Shown here piece by piece: positions 11,361-21,756 of a stretch of 64,000 bases of DNA. The notes beneath the pieces were generated by a model. It was not told the origin of the DNA. It saw only the letters and a program-made list of their open reading frames with translations, and did not search any database. Made by a program: the position numbers and the translations under genes. Numbering within the stretch: position 1 is the stretch's first letter; each line of letters starts with the position of its first letter. Origin of the DNA: Rhinopithecus roxellana (lineage: Eukaryota > Chordata > Mammalia > Primates > Cercopithecidae); the NCBI RefSeq assembly GCF_007565055.1, contig NC_044563.1:99719489-99783488 (forward strand), given 5' to 3'.

Positions 11361-11660
11361 GAGAAGAAAAGAAAAAGAAAGACACTGTCCCCGCTTTAAG
11401 TCCTTAGGTTATGGCTTGGATTTGTATCTTTGAGATTGTGCTTTGTACTTCTGTCAGGATATGTATTGACTCAGACTAATCCAAATTTAACCAAATAATC
11501 TGAATATGAAATCTGACTAAAAGAAACAGGGGTGGCGCTTTAGCTAAGCTTAGTGTTATCACTCACACATGTGCAGTGCTAATAACATTTCATCTTTAAT
11601 CATTAGAACATTTTAATGTTAAATAGGATCATTGAAGATTTAGCATTAACAGTCGTCAGC

Positions 11661-11890
11661 CTAGAATAGTAGCAAGAGACTGAGCTTTGGAGTCAGAGAA
11701 ATGATTTTCAGTTCTAGGTCTGCTGCTTGTTAGCGGCTTGATTATGAACACATCACCTGGCTTCTTTTGTGAGTTTTTTCTTTGTCCATAATATGAGAGT
11801 GATACTTCCTTTATCTGCATATTTTTGGGATTCATTGAGATAAGACATGTAAAGTATCTAGTACAATTTATGGTACTTGGTATTAAATGT
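11661..11890 (+). mobile_element. MIR SINE
   Basis: The order of MIR words is kept: 'gagctttggagtcagagaaa', then the 'tgattatgaacacatcacct' core, and the 'tattaaatgtt' end. Divergence is heavy, as expected for this age. Confidence 0.8.
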
Positions 11891-12071
11891 TAGTTTTCTC
11901 ACTTTGTTCATCTGCAGCTAATGTTAAGACTAGATAGAAATTAGACGAGAGTTATAAATAACCATCACCATATTTCCTTCAAAAGAGGATGTGAGGTGAT
12001 TTTTCTGAGCAATATCTTTACCTTACCTGGACACATGCATTATATTTAATTATTATTATTATTATTATTTT

Positions 12072-12353
12072 GAGATGGAGTTTCACTCTGTTGCCCAGGC
12101 TGTAGTGCAGTGGCATGACCTCATCTCACTGCAAACTCTGCCTCCCAGGTTCACGCCATTTTCCTACCTCAGCCTCCCAAGTAGCTGGGACTACAGGCAC
12201 CCGCCACCACGCCCAACTAATTTTTAAAATTTTTTTTAGTAGAGACAGGGTTTCACCATGTTAGCCAGGATGGTCTTGATCTGACCTCATCATCTGCCTG
12301 TCTTGGCCTCCCAAAGTGTTGGGATTACAGGCATGAGCCGCCGCGCCCGGCCT
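12072..12353 (-). mobile_element. AluY/S, antisense, with (ATT)n tail
   Basis: The tail is (TTA)n at 12047-12070 and the 5' end 'cgcgcccggcc' is at 12353. 'tatttaatta' occurs on both sides as target duplication. A short deletion is seen at 'cttgatctgacctcat'. Confidence 0.92.
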
Positions 12354-12374
12354 ATTTAATTATTTTTTATTTTA

Positions 12375-12492
12375 TTTTTTAGAGTCAGGGTCTCCGTGTG
12401 TTGCTCAGGCTGGTCTCAAACCCCTGGTCTCAAGTGGTCCTCCCACCTTGGCCTCCCAGAGTACTGGGATTATAGGAGTCACCTTGCCTGGC
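12375..12492 (-). mobile_element. FLAM-like Alu monomer, antisense
   Basis: A single diverged left monomer, 'gagtcagggtctccgtgtg' to 'accttgcctggc'. Confidence 0.75.
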
Positions 12493-12567
12493 ATTATGTT
12501 TAATGTTGATGTAAGAACATGAATGTGCCTTGCAGTGGGAGTGCACCTGTACTGTGGAAGAGTTAAC

Positions 12568-12727
12568 TTTTTTTTTTTTTGGAGACAGAGTCTCGCTCTG
12601 TCACCAGGCTGGAGTGCAATGGAGCCATCTTGGCTCACTGCAACCTCTGCCTCCCAGGTTCAAGCGATTCTCCTGCCTCAGCCTCCTGAGTAGCTGGGAC
12701 TACAGGCGCATGCCACCATGCCCAGAG
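12568..12727 (-). mobile_element. 5'-truncated Alu, antisense
   Basis: Only the right arm is present after the oligo-T (12568-12580). It stops at 'gcatgccaccatgcccag'. 'agagttaac'/'agagttagc' flank it. Confidence 0.88.
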
Positions 12728-12729
12728 TT

Positions 12730-13314
12730 AGCTCACTTTTTAAGGACCTTTCCTCATCTGAGATTTTATGATTTTGTATGTAAAATGGTTTTCATTGTAT
12801 CTTGCCTGGATGATTTGATTACTTCCCTGTTTCTTTCCCTAGAAAGTTAGCTCCATAAGAGTAGGCACCAAATCTTTGGGACTCAGAAGATGGACACATG
12901 ATGTATTTTTAGTAAGTGCTCATTACATGACTGAACTTACAGGAAGTTGTGTCAAACTAGTGTTTGGAGAGGCTGAAGTCTACAGATGGTCATTAACCAC
13001 TTCATACTGGAACCACTTCTGAAACTTTGTATGTGAAGACAAATGTCATTGTGACAACTGTTTTAGCATGTTGTGTAGACTTACTAGAATGAAGTTGATT
13101 ACAGTCGGCTTATTCAGGGAATTGATGTTTGTATTAAATAATTAATTTTCTCTTCAGCAATGACAATTATATATAGTAACTCAGATTCAAGGGATATTGC
13201 TAAAATGTACAGGTGATTTATATTTCCTATTTGTAACAAAGCTTTGCATTTTCAAGATGCCATTTCAAAGGGTTGATTTTAATTTTATGGGAATGCCTTC
13301 TTTAAAGATGCCCT
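12730..13314. other. Unique sequence
   Basis: No repeat or exon is recognised. It is AT-rich. Confidence 0.35.
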
Positions 13315-13923
13315 TTATATATTTTTAACAGCTTTCTTAAGATATAATTCACTGCCATAAAATTTACCCTTTTAAGAAGCCACTGGTTTTTAATATATGA
13401 AGAGTTGTACCACTATTACCACTATCTAATCTTAGACTATTTCTATCACCCCCAAAGAAACTCTGTCCCCATTAGCTGTCACTCCTTATTCCCCATCTTC
13501 TCTAGCCCCTGGAAACTGTTACCAGTATACTTTCTGTTTCTACATAATTGCTTGTTCTGGATTTTTCATACAAATGGAATCATATAATACGTAGCTTCTT
13601 GTGAAGTGCTGTGCTTACTTAGCAGATTTCAAGGTTCATCCATATTTAAATGTAGATTAGTACGTCACTCCTTTTTATTGACAAATGTTTTTCAGATATA
13701 TGAATGCACCAAATTTTGTTATCTGTTTGTCAGTTGAACATTTTAGTTGTTTCTTCTAATTCTTTGGCTGTTAAGAATAATGCTGCTGTGAACATTGATG
13801 TACCTTTTTTTGTGTGGACATATATTTTCATTCTTTTGGGTATATACCTAGGAATGCAATCGCTGGGTCATATAGTAACTTTACAACTCATTTTTATAAT
13901 GAGAAACTTAAGTTTATAAGCAT
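13315..13923 (-). mobile_element. Old L1 3' end (L1M, MB-like), antisense
   Basis: The antisense L1 3'UTR and ORF2 end are recognisable: 'taagatataattcactgcc', 'tggaatcatataatacg', 'gtatatacctaggaatgc' and 'cgctgggtcatatagtaac'. It is cut off at the insertion site of the younger L1. Confidence 0.85.
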
Positions 13924-13936
13924 TTAAATTGCATTC

Positions 13937-13979
13937 TTTTTTTTTTTTTTTTTTAGGTAGCTTGTATTTCTTTTTTTTT
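13937..13979 (-). other. Double poly(A) with 16-nt 3' transduced segment
   Basis: Read on the minus strand, the L1 3' end is followed by A9, then 16 nt (13970-13955, 'gaaatacaagctacct'), then A18 and the target duplication. The usual AATAAA at the L1 end reads AATGAA here, which would favour use of a downstream signal. Confidence 0.7.
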
Positions 13980-16900
13980 CATTATACTTTAAGTTCTAGG
14001 TTACATGTGCATAACGTGCAGGTTTGTTACATATGTATACTTATGTCATGTTGGTGTGCTGCACCCATCAACTCATCAGCACCCATCAATTCATCATTTA
14101 TATCATGTATAACTCCCCAATGCAATCCCTCCCTCCTCCCCCCTCCCCATGATAGGCCCCAGTGTGTGATGTTCCCCTTCCCGAGTCCAAGTGATGTCAT
14201 TGTTCAGTTCCCACCTATGAGTGAGAACATGCGGTGTTTGGTTTTCTCTTCTTGTGATAGTTTGCTAAGAATGATGGTTTCCAGCTGCATCCATGTCCCT
14301 ACAAAGGACGCAAACTCATCCTTTTTTATGGCTGCATAGTATTCCATGGTGCATATGTGCCACATTTTCTTAATCCAGTCTGTCACAGATGGACATTTGG
14401 GTTGATTCCAAGTCTTTGCTATTGTGAATAGTGCCGCAATAAACATACGTGTGCATGTGTCTTTGTAGTAGAATAATTTATAATCCTTTGGGTATATACC
14501 CAGTAGTGGGATGGCTGGGTCATATGGTACATCTAGTTCTAGATCCTTGAGGAATTGCCATACTGTTTTCCATAATGGTTGAACTAGTTTACAATCCCAC
14601 CAACAGTGTAAAAGTGTTCCTATTTCTCCACATCCTCTCCAACACCTGTTGTTTCCTGACTTCTTAATGATTGCCATTCTAACTGGTGTGAGATGGTATC
14701 TCATTGTGGTTTTGATTTGCATTTCTCTGATGGCGAGTGATGATGAGCATTTTTTCATGTGTCTGTTGGCTGTATGAATATCTTCTTTTGAGAAATGTCT
14801 GTTCATATCCTTTCCCCACTTTTTGATGGGGTTGTTTTTTTTTTTGTATATTTGTTTGAGTTCTTTGTAGATTCTGGATATTAGCCCTTTGTCAGATGAG
14901 TAGGTTGCAAAAATTTTCTCCCATTCTGTAGGTTGCCTGTTCACTCTGATGGTAGTTTCTTTTGCTGTGCAAAAGCTCTTTAGTTTAATTAGATCCCATT
15001 TGTCAATTTTGGCTTTTGCTGCCGTTGCTTTTGGTGTTTTAGACATGAAGTCCTTGCCCATGCCTATGTCCTGAATGGTACTACCTAGATTTTCTCCTAG
15101 GGTTTTTATGGTATTAGGTCTAACATTTAAGTCTCTAATCCATCTTGAATTAATCTTTGTATAAGGGGTAAGGAAAGGATCCAGTTTCAGCTTTCTACTT
15201 ATGGCTAGCCAATTTTCCCAGCACCATTTATTAAATAGGGAATCCTTTCCCCATTTCTTGTTTCTCTCAGGTTTGTCAAAGATCAGATGGCTGTAGATGT
15301 GCGGTATTATTTCTGAGGACTCTGTTCTGTTCCATTGGTCTATATCTCTGTTTTGGTACCAGTACCATGCTGTTTTGGTTACTGTAGCCTTGTAGTATAG
15401 TTTGAAGTCAGGTAGCGTGACGCCTCCAGCTTTGTCCTTTTGACTTAGGATTGTCTTGGCAATGCGGGCTCTTTTTTGGTTCCATATGAACTTTAAAGCA
15501 GTTTTTTCCAATTCTGTGAAGAAACTCATTGGTAGCTTGATGGGGATGGCATTGAATCTATAAATAACCTTGGGCAGTATGGCCATTTTCCCGATATTGA
15601 TTCTTCCTATCCATGAGCATGGTATGTTCTTCCATTTGTTTGTGTCCTCTTGGATTTCACTGAGCAGTGGTTTGTAGTTCTCCTTGAAGAGGTCCTTTAC
15701 ATCCCTTGTAAGCTGGATTCCTAGGTATTTTATTCTCTTTGAAGCAATTGTGAATGGAAGTTCATTCCTGATTTGGCTCTCTGCTTGTCTGTTACTGGTG
15801 TATAAGAATGCTTGTGATTTTTGCACATTACTTTTGTATCCTGAGACTTTGCTGAAGTTGCTTATCAGCTTAAGGAGATTTTGGGCTGAGACGATGGGGT
15901 TTTCTAAATATACAATCATGTCATCTGCAAACAGGGACAATTTGACTTCTTCTTTTCCTAACTGGATACCCTTGATTTCTTTCTCTTGCCTGATTGCCCT
16001 AGCCAGAACTTCCAACACTATGTTGAATAGGAGTGGTGAGAGAGGGCATCCCTGTCTTGTGCCAGTTTTCAAAGGGAATTTTTCCAGTTTTTGCCCATTC
16101 AGTATGATATTAGCTGTGGGTTTGTCATAAATACCTCTTATTATTTTGAGGTACGTTCCATCAATACCGAATTTATTGAGCGTTTTTAGCAGGAAGGGCT
16201 GTTGAATTTTGTCAAAAGCCTTTTCTGCATCTATTGAGATAATCATGTGGTTCTTGTCTTTGGTTCTGTTTATATGCTGGATTACGTTTATTGATTTGCG
16301 AATGTTGAACCAGCCTTGCATCCCAGGGATGAAGCCCACTTGATCATGGTGGATAAGCTTTTTGATGTGCTGCTGAATCCGGTTTGCCAGTATTTTATTG
16401 AGAATTTTTGCATCGATGTTCATCAGGGATATTGGTCTAAAATTCTCTTTTTTTGTTGTGTCTCTGCCAGGCTTTGGTATCAGGATGATGTTGGCCTCAT
16501 AAAATGAGTTAGGGAGGATTCCCTCTTTTTCTATTGATTGGAATAGTTTCAGAAGGAATGGTACCAGCTCCTCCTTGTACCTCTGGTAGAATTCAGCTGT
16601 GAATCCATCTGGTCCTGGACTTTTTTTGGTGGGTAGGCTATTCATTGTTGCCTCAATTTCAGAGCCTGCTATTGGTTTATTCAGGGATTCAACTTCTTCC
16701 TGGTTTAGCCTTGGGAGAGTGTAAGTGTCCAGGAAATTATCCATTTCTTCTAGATTTTCTAGTTGATTTGCGTAGAGGGGTTTATAGTATTCTCTGATGG
16801 TTGTTTGTATTTCTGTGGGGTCAGTGGTGATATCCCCTTTATCATTTTTTATTGCATCTATTTGATTCCTCTCTCTTTTCTTCTTTATTAGCCTTGCTAG

Positions 16901-17425
16901 CTGTCTGTCAATTTTGTTGATCTTTTCAAAAAACCAACTCCTGGATTCATTGATTTTTTGGAGGGTTTTTTTGTGTCTCTATCTCCTTCAGTTGGGCTCC
17001 GATCTTAGTTATTTCTTTCCTTCTGCTAGCTTTTGAATGTGTTTGCTCTTGCCTCTCTAGTTCTTTTAATTGTGATGTTAGAGTATCAATTTTAGATCTT
17101 TCCTGCTTTCTCTTGTGGGCATTTAGTGCTATAAATTTCCCTCTACACACTGCTTTAAATGTGTCCAAGAGATTCTGGTATGTTGTATCTTTGTTCTCAT
17201 TGGTTTCAAAGAACATCTTTATTTCCGCTTTGATTTCGTTATGTACTCAGTAGTCATTCAGGAGCAGGTTGTTCAGTTTCCATGTAGTTGAGTGGTTTTG
17301 ATTGAGTTTCTTGGTCCTGAGTTCTAGTTTGATTGCACTGTGGTCTGAGAGACAGTTTGTTATAATTTCTGTTCTTGTACATTTGCTGAGGAGTGCTTTA
17401 CTTCCAATTATGTGGTCAATTTTGG
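13939..17425 (-). mobile_element. L1PA-class LINE-1, 5'-truncated, 3.5 kb
   Basis: The poly(A) appears as T at 13937-13954. The element runs 3'UTR, then ORF2, and stops inside the endonuclease coding part at 17425. A perfect 15-bp target duplication 'ttaaattgcattctt' lies at 13924-13938 and 17426-17440. 5' truncation is typical of L1 retrotransposition. It contains no ORF1 or promoter. Confidence 0.97.
14204..17425 (-). pseudogene. LINE-1 ORF2 (reverse transcriptase part), defective
   Basis: An 846-codon open frame (16744-14204) covers the linker, reverse transcriptase and C-terminal domain. The RT motif 'IDAEKAFD' is at residues 171-178 and 'FADD' at 272-275. The Cys/His motif (C-x3-C-x7-H-x4-C region) is at 701-718, and the natural C-terminus 'SLIGGN' is kept. 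The same frame stays open upstream to about 16965, where a 7-base A run (T on the plus strand) shifts it. The upstream frame then has a Trp-to-opal TGA at 17249-17247. The endonuclease domain is almost wholly missing. Family role: target-primed reverse transcription. This copy cannot mobilise itself. Confidence 0.95.
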
Positions 17426-17762
17426 TTAAATTGCATTCTTTATGATAGAAAGCACTTCGAGAGCCAAGTATATATTTAAATTAATTATTTTCTGTAACAA
17501 ATTCAGATAGGGCCTTTATATGCTGGTGACAACAGAATGACTTGGAAGGTATTTAAAGAAGTATCATTTCTGCATTCTGTTAATTTTGATTATAGATGAT
17601 AACTATTTTAAACTCTCATATCAGTAAATGCAAGACAAAAGCAATGTTTACATAAATGTGAAAGGTGGTAAGAGGAGTGAGAGGAGAAGACAAGAAGATG
17701 CAAAGAACAGTGTTGAACAAGGAGGAAATAAGTGAAGGAGAAAGAAAACGAGACATTTACTC

Positions 17763-17872
17763 ACATATTCATTCAATAGTTGTATTTAGCACTTGCTATG
17801 TTCAGGTACTGCTCTAGGCCTTGGGAATATAGGCCAGACAGGCGTCCTGCTTTCCTGGGTTTACATGACTGT
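17763..17872 (-). mobile_element. L2 3' end fragment, antisense
   Basis: 'attcattcaatagttgtatt' followed by 'gcacttgctatgttcaggta' is the reverse complement of the conserved L2 3' end. Confidence 0.7.
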
Positions 17873-18062
17873 GGGCCTGCTGCAAATATGGTATGCATGT
17901 TGTTATTTCTTGGTGTTGAGAGTTAATAGGTGCCATGTATAGCCTTTATTTCCTCCAGATAGCTGCCTTCTTTTCTCTGTTCCATAGAGTGATTTGTACA
18001 TACTTTCTTGATAGTAGGCATACAGAGTAGGAATCTTATATGAGAATATGATATCTGATCTT

Positions 18063-18145
18063 CATCCAATCAGAGCTATTCAGGAGATACTTATTGATCA
18101 CCTACTGCACTTCAGGCACTGTTGTAGATATGGAGATAGTGTGTC
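18063..18145 (-). mobile_element. L2 3' end fragment, antisense
   Basis: 'ttattgatcacctactgcac' and 'ttcaggcactgttgtag' match the reverse L2 3' end. It may continue the piece at 17763. Confidence 0.65.
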
Positions 18146-18317
18146 TGTGTATGTACACTGAGTAGCCCTAGTAAGTCACTCTCCTTCTTGAACCCTGCCT
18201 TCCTCATTTTTGCATTGCCCATAATAATAATCGTAATGCCTCCTTTTTAAAATGAAGATTAAATCCCTTTTGTGAGATGTATCTAGCATAGCACCTGGTA
18301 CATAGTAATCAATAATT

Positions 18318-18578
18318 AGTGTGGGCATGGTGGCCCACACTTTCAACACCAGCACTTTGAGAGGTCTAGGTAGGAGGATTGCTTGAGCCCAGGGGTTGGA
18401 GACCAACCTAGGCAACATAGCGAGACCCCCATCTCTACGAAAAATAAAAAAAAAATAGTTGTGCATGGTGGCACACACCGTTAGTCCCAGCTACTTGCCC
18501 AGGAGGTCAAGGCTGCAGTGAGCCATGATGAAGCCCTGCGCACTCTAGCTTAAGTGACAGAGTGAGACCTGTCTCAAA
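18318..18578 (+). mobile_element. AluJ-like element
   Basis: Strongly diverged ('gtgtgggcatggtggcccac' start). The right arm is shortened and the tail is 'aaaataaaacaaaac'. Confidence 0.85.
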
Positions 18579-18810
18579 AATAAAACAAAACAGAAAGCAA
18601 ACAAAATCCCCAAGAAATCAGCAAATTGTAGACATTATACTAACACTAGTTTTTAAATAGAAAAGGTAAAGTAACATCACTTTTAAAAATATTCCAGAAG
18701 AGAAACGTTTTCTCTGGCTTTCTATGCTGATAAACTTCATTATATTTTTAATTTAACCTTCCATGTTCACATGAACACACTTAAAAAATATAAATATTGT
18801 AATTGTATCA

Positions 18811-19099
18811 CAGTAGTCCTTCCTTATCCACAGAGATAAGTTTGAAGACCCTCAGTCAGAAACTGAGGACAGTAACAAATCCTATGTGTACTGTTTTTCA
18901 TGTCCATATATTCCTATGATAAAGTTTAATTTATAAATTAGGCATAGTGAGAGATTAACAACAATAATCATAAAATAGAACAGTTATAACAATGTACTGT
19001 AATTAAAGTTACATGGATATGGTTTGTCTGTCTCTCTCTGAAATACCTTGTACTATACTCACCTTTCTTTTTGTGATCTGTCAATCTGATATCTGAGAC

Positions 19100-19132
<33 letters not shown>

Positions 19133-19697
19133 AGACGGAGTCTCACACTGTCACCCAGGATGGAGTGCAGTGGCACAATCTTGGCTCACTGCAACCTCTG
19201 CCTCCTGGTTTCCAGTGATTATCCTGCCTCAGCCTCCTGAGTAGCTGGGACTACAGGCACGTGTCACTATGACCAGCTAATTTTTTGTATTTTTAGTAAA
19301 GATGGGGTTTCACCATGTTGGCCAGGTTGGTCTTGAACTCCTGACCTCAAATAATCTGCCCACCTTGGCCTCCCAATGTACTGTGGTTTGTCTGTCTCTC
19401 TTTCAAATACCTTGTACTATACTCACCTTTCTTCTTGTGATCTGCCAATCTGATATCTGAGACAGCTCTTAAGTGACAAATGGGTAGGTAGGATATACAG
19501 CATGGAGGAGCTGGACACTGGGGTGATTCTTGACTCACGACTGCATGACAGTCAGTATTTCATCATGATACTCAGAATGGCATGTAATTTAAAACTGGTT
19601 GTTTATTTCTGGAATTTTGTATTCCATATTTCAGACCTCAGTTGACTGTGAGTAACTGAAATGGTGGAAAGCAAAACTGGATGAGGCAGGCCTACTG
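18811..19697. mobile_element. Pogo-like DNA element (MER44/Tigger7-like)
   Basis: The ends are inverted: 'cagtagtccttccttatcca' at 18811 pairs with the complement of '...gaggcaggcctactg' at 19697, followed by TA. Internal words such as 'aagtttaatttataaattag' match this MITE group from memory, but the family name is tentative. It is split by an Alu and a long duplication. Confidence 0.75.
19102..19374 (-). mobile_element. 5'-truncated Alu with very long flanking repeats
   Basis: T30 at 19102-19131 leads into an AluS-like body, which ends at 'ggcctccc' without the first 30 or so bases of Alu. The flanks are an 81-bp direct repeat (19021-19101 and 19385-19465) plus 'aatgtactg' further out on each side. 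Confidence 0.9.
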
Positions 19698-20294
19698 TAT
19701 ATACCATTTATACCATTATATGAAATATTTTTCTTGCTTCTGCATATTTTTTATGACTAGCATATTTATGGCTGAAAGTCTTCAGATTGAAGGTGATACT
19801 TATGTGTAAGTAATTTAAAGCAGTTGACATACAAAATGTAAGTGAAACCAGAATGGGTTACATTTTGAGTAAAGAAACATCTGCAGTTTGCTGCAGTCCA
19901 CCAGAAGGAAATTGGATCATGTATCAGCTATGCGATTGAATAAGACTTTCATCTTTTAAAGAATTTTTCCTGCCTAAAATCTGCATCCATCTGTTATCCT
20001 GAAATGAAGCTTGTGATATACACACTGTGACATGGAGTTTGGGAAGGCCCAGAATATTCTTCTGTTGCACTTGGGAATGCAATGGGGTCGGAGGGGCATC
20101 TGCTGAACTTAACTGGATATCAGGAACAACTATTTTCAAAGTACATTCAGTCTCACACTTTGAGGTTGCTTCTTTTTCTTAATGTGGACAGCTTAAGTCA
20201 GCTCTTGCGTATTTCTTTTGGGGTTCTAAACTATTCATTTACTTCTGTGTTACAAATCATATTATCTTTTATATATTATAACATTGTACTTTTT
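19698..20294. other. Unique sequence
   Basis: No repeat or supported exon. Small open frames on both strands show no domain. Confidence 0.35.
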
Positions 20295-20309
20295 CAAGGA
20301 ATTTCTTTT

Positions 20310-20465
20310 TTATTTTTTTAGACAGAGTCTCACTCCGTCTCCCAGACTGGAATGCAGTGGTGTGATCTTGGCTCACTGTAACCTCCGCCTCCGAGGTTCA
20401 AACGATTCTCCTGCCTCAGCCTCCTGAGTAGCTGGGATTAGAGGTGTGTGCCACCACACCTGGCT

Positions 20466-20496
<31 letters not shown>

Positions 20497-20622
20497 GTAT
20501 TTCTAGTGGAGACGGGGGTTTCACCATGTTGGTCAGGCTAGTCTGGAACTCCTGACCTCATGATCTGCCCACCTCGGCCTCCCAAAGTGCTGGGATTACA
20601 GGCGTGAGCCACTGTGCCTGGC
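20310..20622 (-). mobile_element. AluS, antisense, expanded middle A-linker
   Basis: The middle linker has grown to about 30 T (20467-20496). The target words are 'caaggaatttctttt' on the left and 'ccaggagtttctt' on the right. Confidence 0.93.
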
Positions 20623-20634
20623 CAGGAGTTTCTT

Positions 20635-20938
20635 TCTTTTCTTTTCTTTTTTTTTTTTTGAGATGGAGTCTTGCTCTGTCCCCAGGCTGGAGTGCAGTGG
20701 CACAATCTCAGCTCACTGCAACATCTGCCTCCCACGTTCAAGCGATTCTCCTGCCTCAGCCTCCCGAAGTAGCTGGGACTACAGGTGCATGCCACCATGC
20801 CCAGCTAATTTTTATATTTTTAGTAGAGACAGGGTTTCACCATGTTGGCCAGGATGGTCTTGATCTCCTGATCTTGTGATCCACCTGTCTTGGCCTCCCA
20901 AAGTGCTGGGATTACAGGCGTGAGCCATCGTGAGCGAC
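20635..20938 (-). mobile_element. AluS, antisense, second insertion at the same target
   Basis: A near-consensus copy flanked by 'caggagtttctt' at 20623-20634 and 20939-20950. It shares the middle target word with the Alu at 20310. Confidence 0.93.
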
Positions 20939-21466
20939 CAGGAGTTTCTTATTAGAAGAAAATAATCTCTTAGGGTGCCTTTTGGCTTCAGGCTGTTTAT
21001 GGCCACTTGTTCTGTTCAACCCTGTGGTGTCACACCGCCTCAGATCATACCTGTGTGCACATGCATGTGTGCATTAACATCCTAGAGTTTTCAAAACTAT
21101 AGTCTCTGTCCCTTTATATTTAGTACTTTGCCATGTACACATTTGTTTCAGGTAACTATTGAATAAATGGTTTTGTTGAGTTTGTAAAGATTTAACACTG
21201 AGATATTCCAGAGCTTAGGACTGGTGATCAGTTGCCAAATTGAAACAACACTCTGGTCATTATTTTATGGGACTGTTGTGTATTTGACTCTGTTGGCTAC
21301 TCCTTGTTAACTGAAGCTTCTTTTCCCTTGGCTTCTTGGGAGCCATATTCTCTTACCAGTCTTTTCATCAGCATTTCCAACTTCTTCTTCTTAGTCTCTT
21401 ATAGGTCCTTTACCTCTTACTTCTACTTGAATTTGTTTATATTGTCCAATGAGAATCTTCTCTGTT

Positions 21467-21756
21467 TGTTTTTTGAGACAAAGTCTCTGTCGCCCATGCT
21501 GGAGTGCAGTGAGAGGATCTTGGCTCACTGCAGCCTTGCCCTCCCAGGCTGAAGTGGTCCTCTTGCCTCACCCTCCCAAGTAGCTGGGACTACAGGTGCA
21601 CACTACCATGCCCAGATAATTTTTTGTCTACTTTCTATAGACATGATGTCTCACTATGTTGCCCAGGCAGGTCTTGAACTCCTGAGGTCAAGCAATCCTC
21701 CTGCCTCAGCCTCCCAAATTGTTGAGATTATAGGCGTGAGTCACTGTGCCCAGCCC
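21467..21756 (-). mobile_element. Alu (J/S), antisense
   Basis: From 'ttttttgagacaaagtctct' to 'cactgtgcccagcc'. Moderately diverged. Confidence 0.9.

Larger units (their letters stand above)
17441..18317. other. Unique DNA with decayed L2 pieces
   Basis: Outside the two L2 fragments listed separately nothing is recognised. 17640-17760 is purine-rich and has no frame. Confidence 0.4.

Noticed and set aside
11034..11433. Frames of polyT, polyV, polyN or polyK
   Set aside because: They translate the CAA/CCA/A-rich Alu tail.
15684..16507. Plus-strand 148- and 63-codon frames
   Set aside because: They lie opposite the L1 ORF2 coding strand and reflect its base composition, so they are not separate genes.
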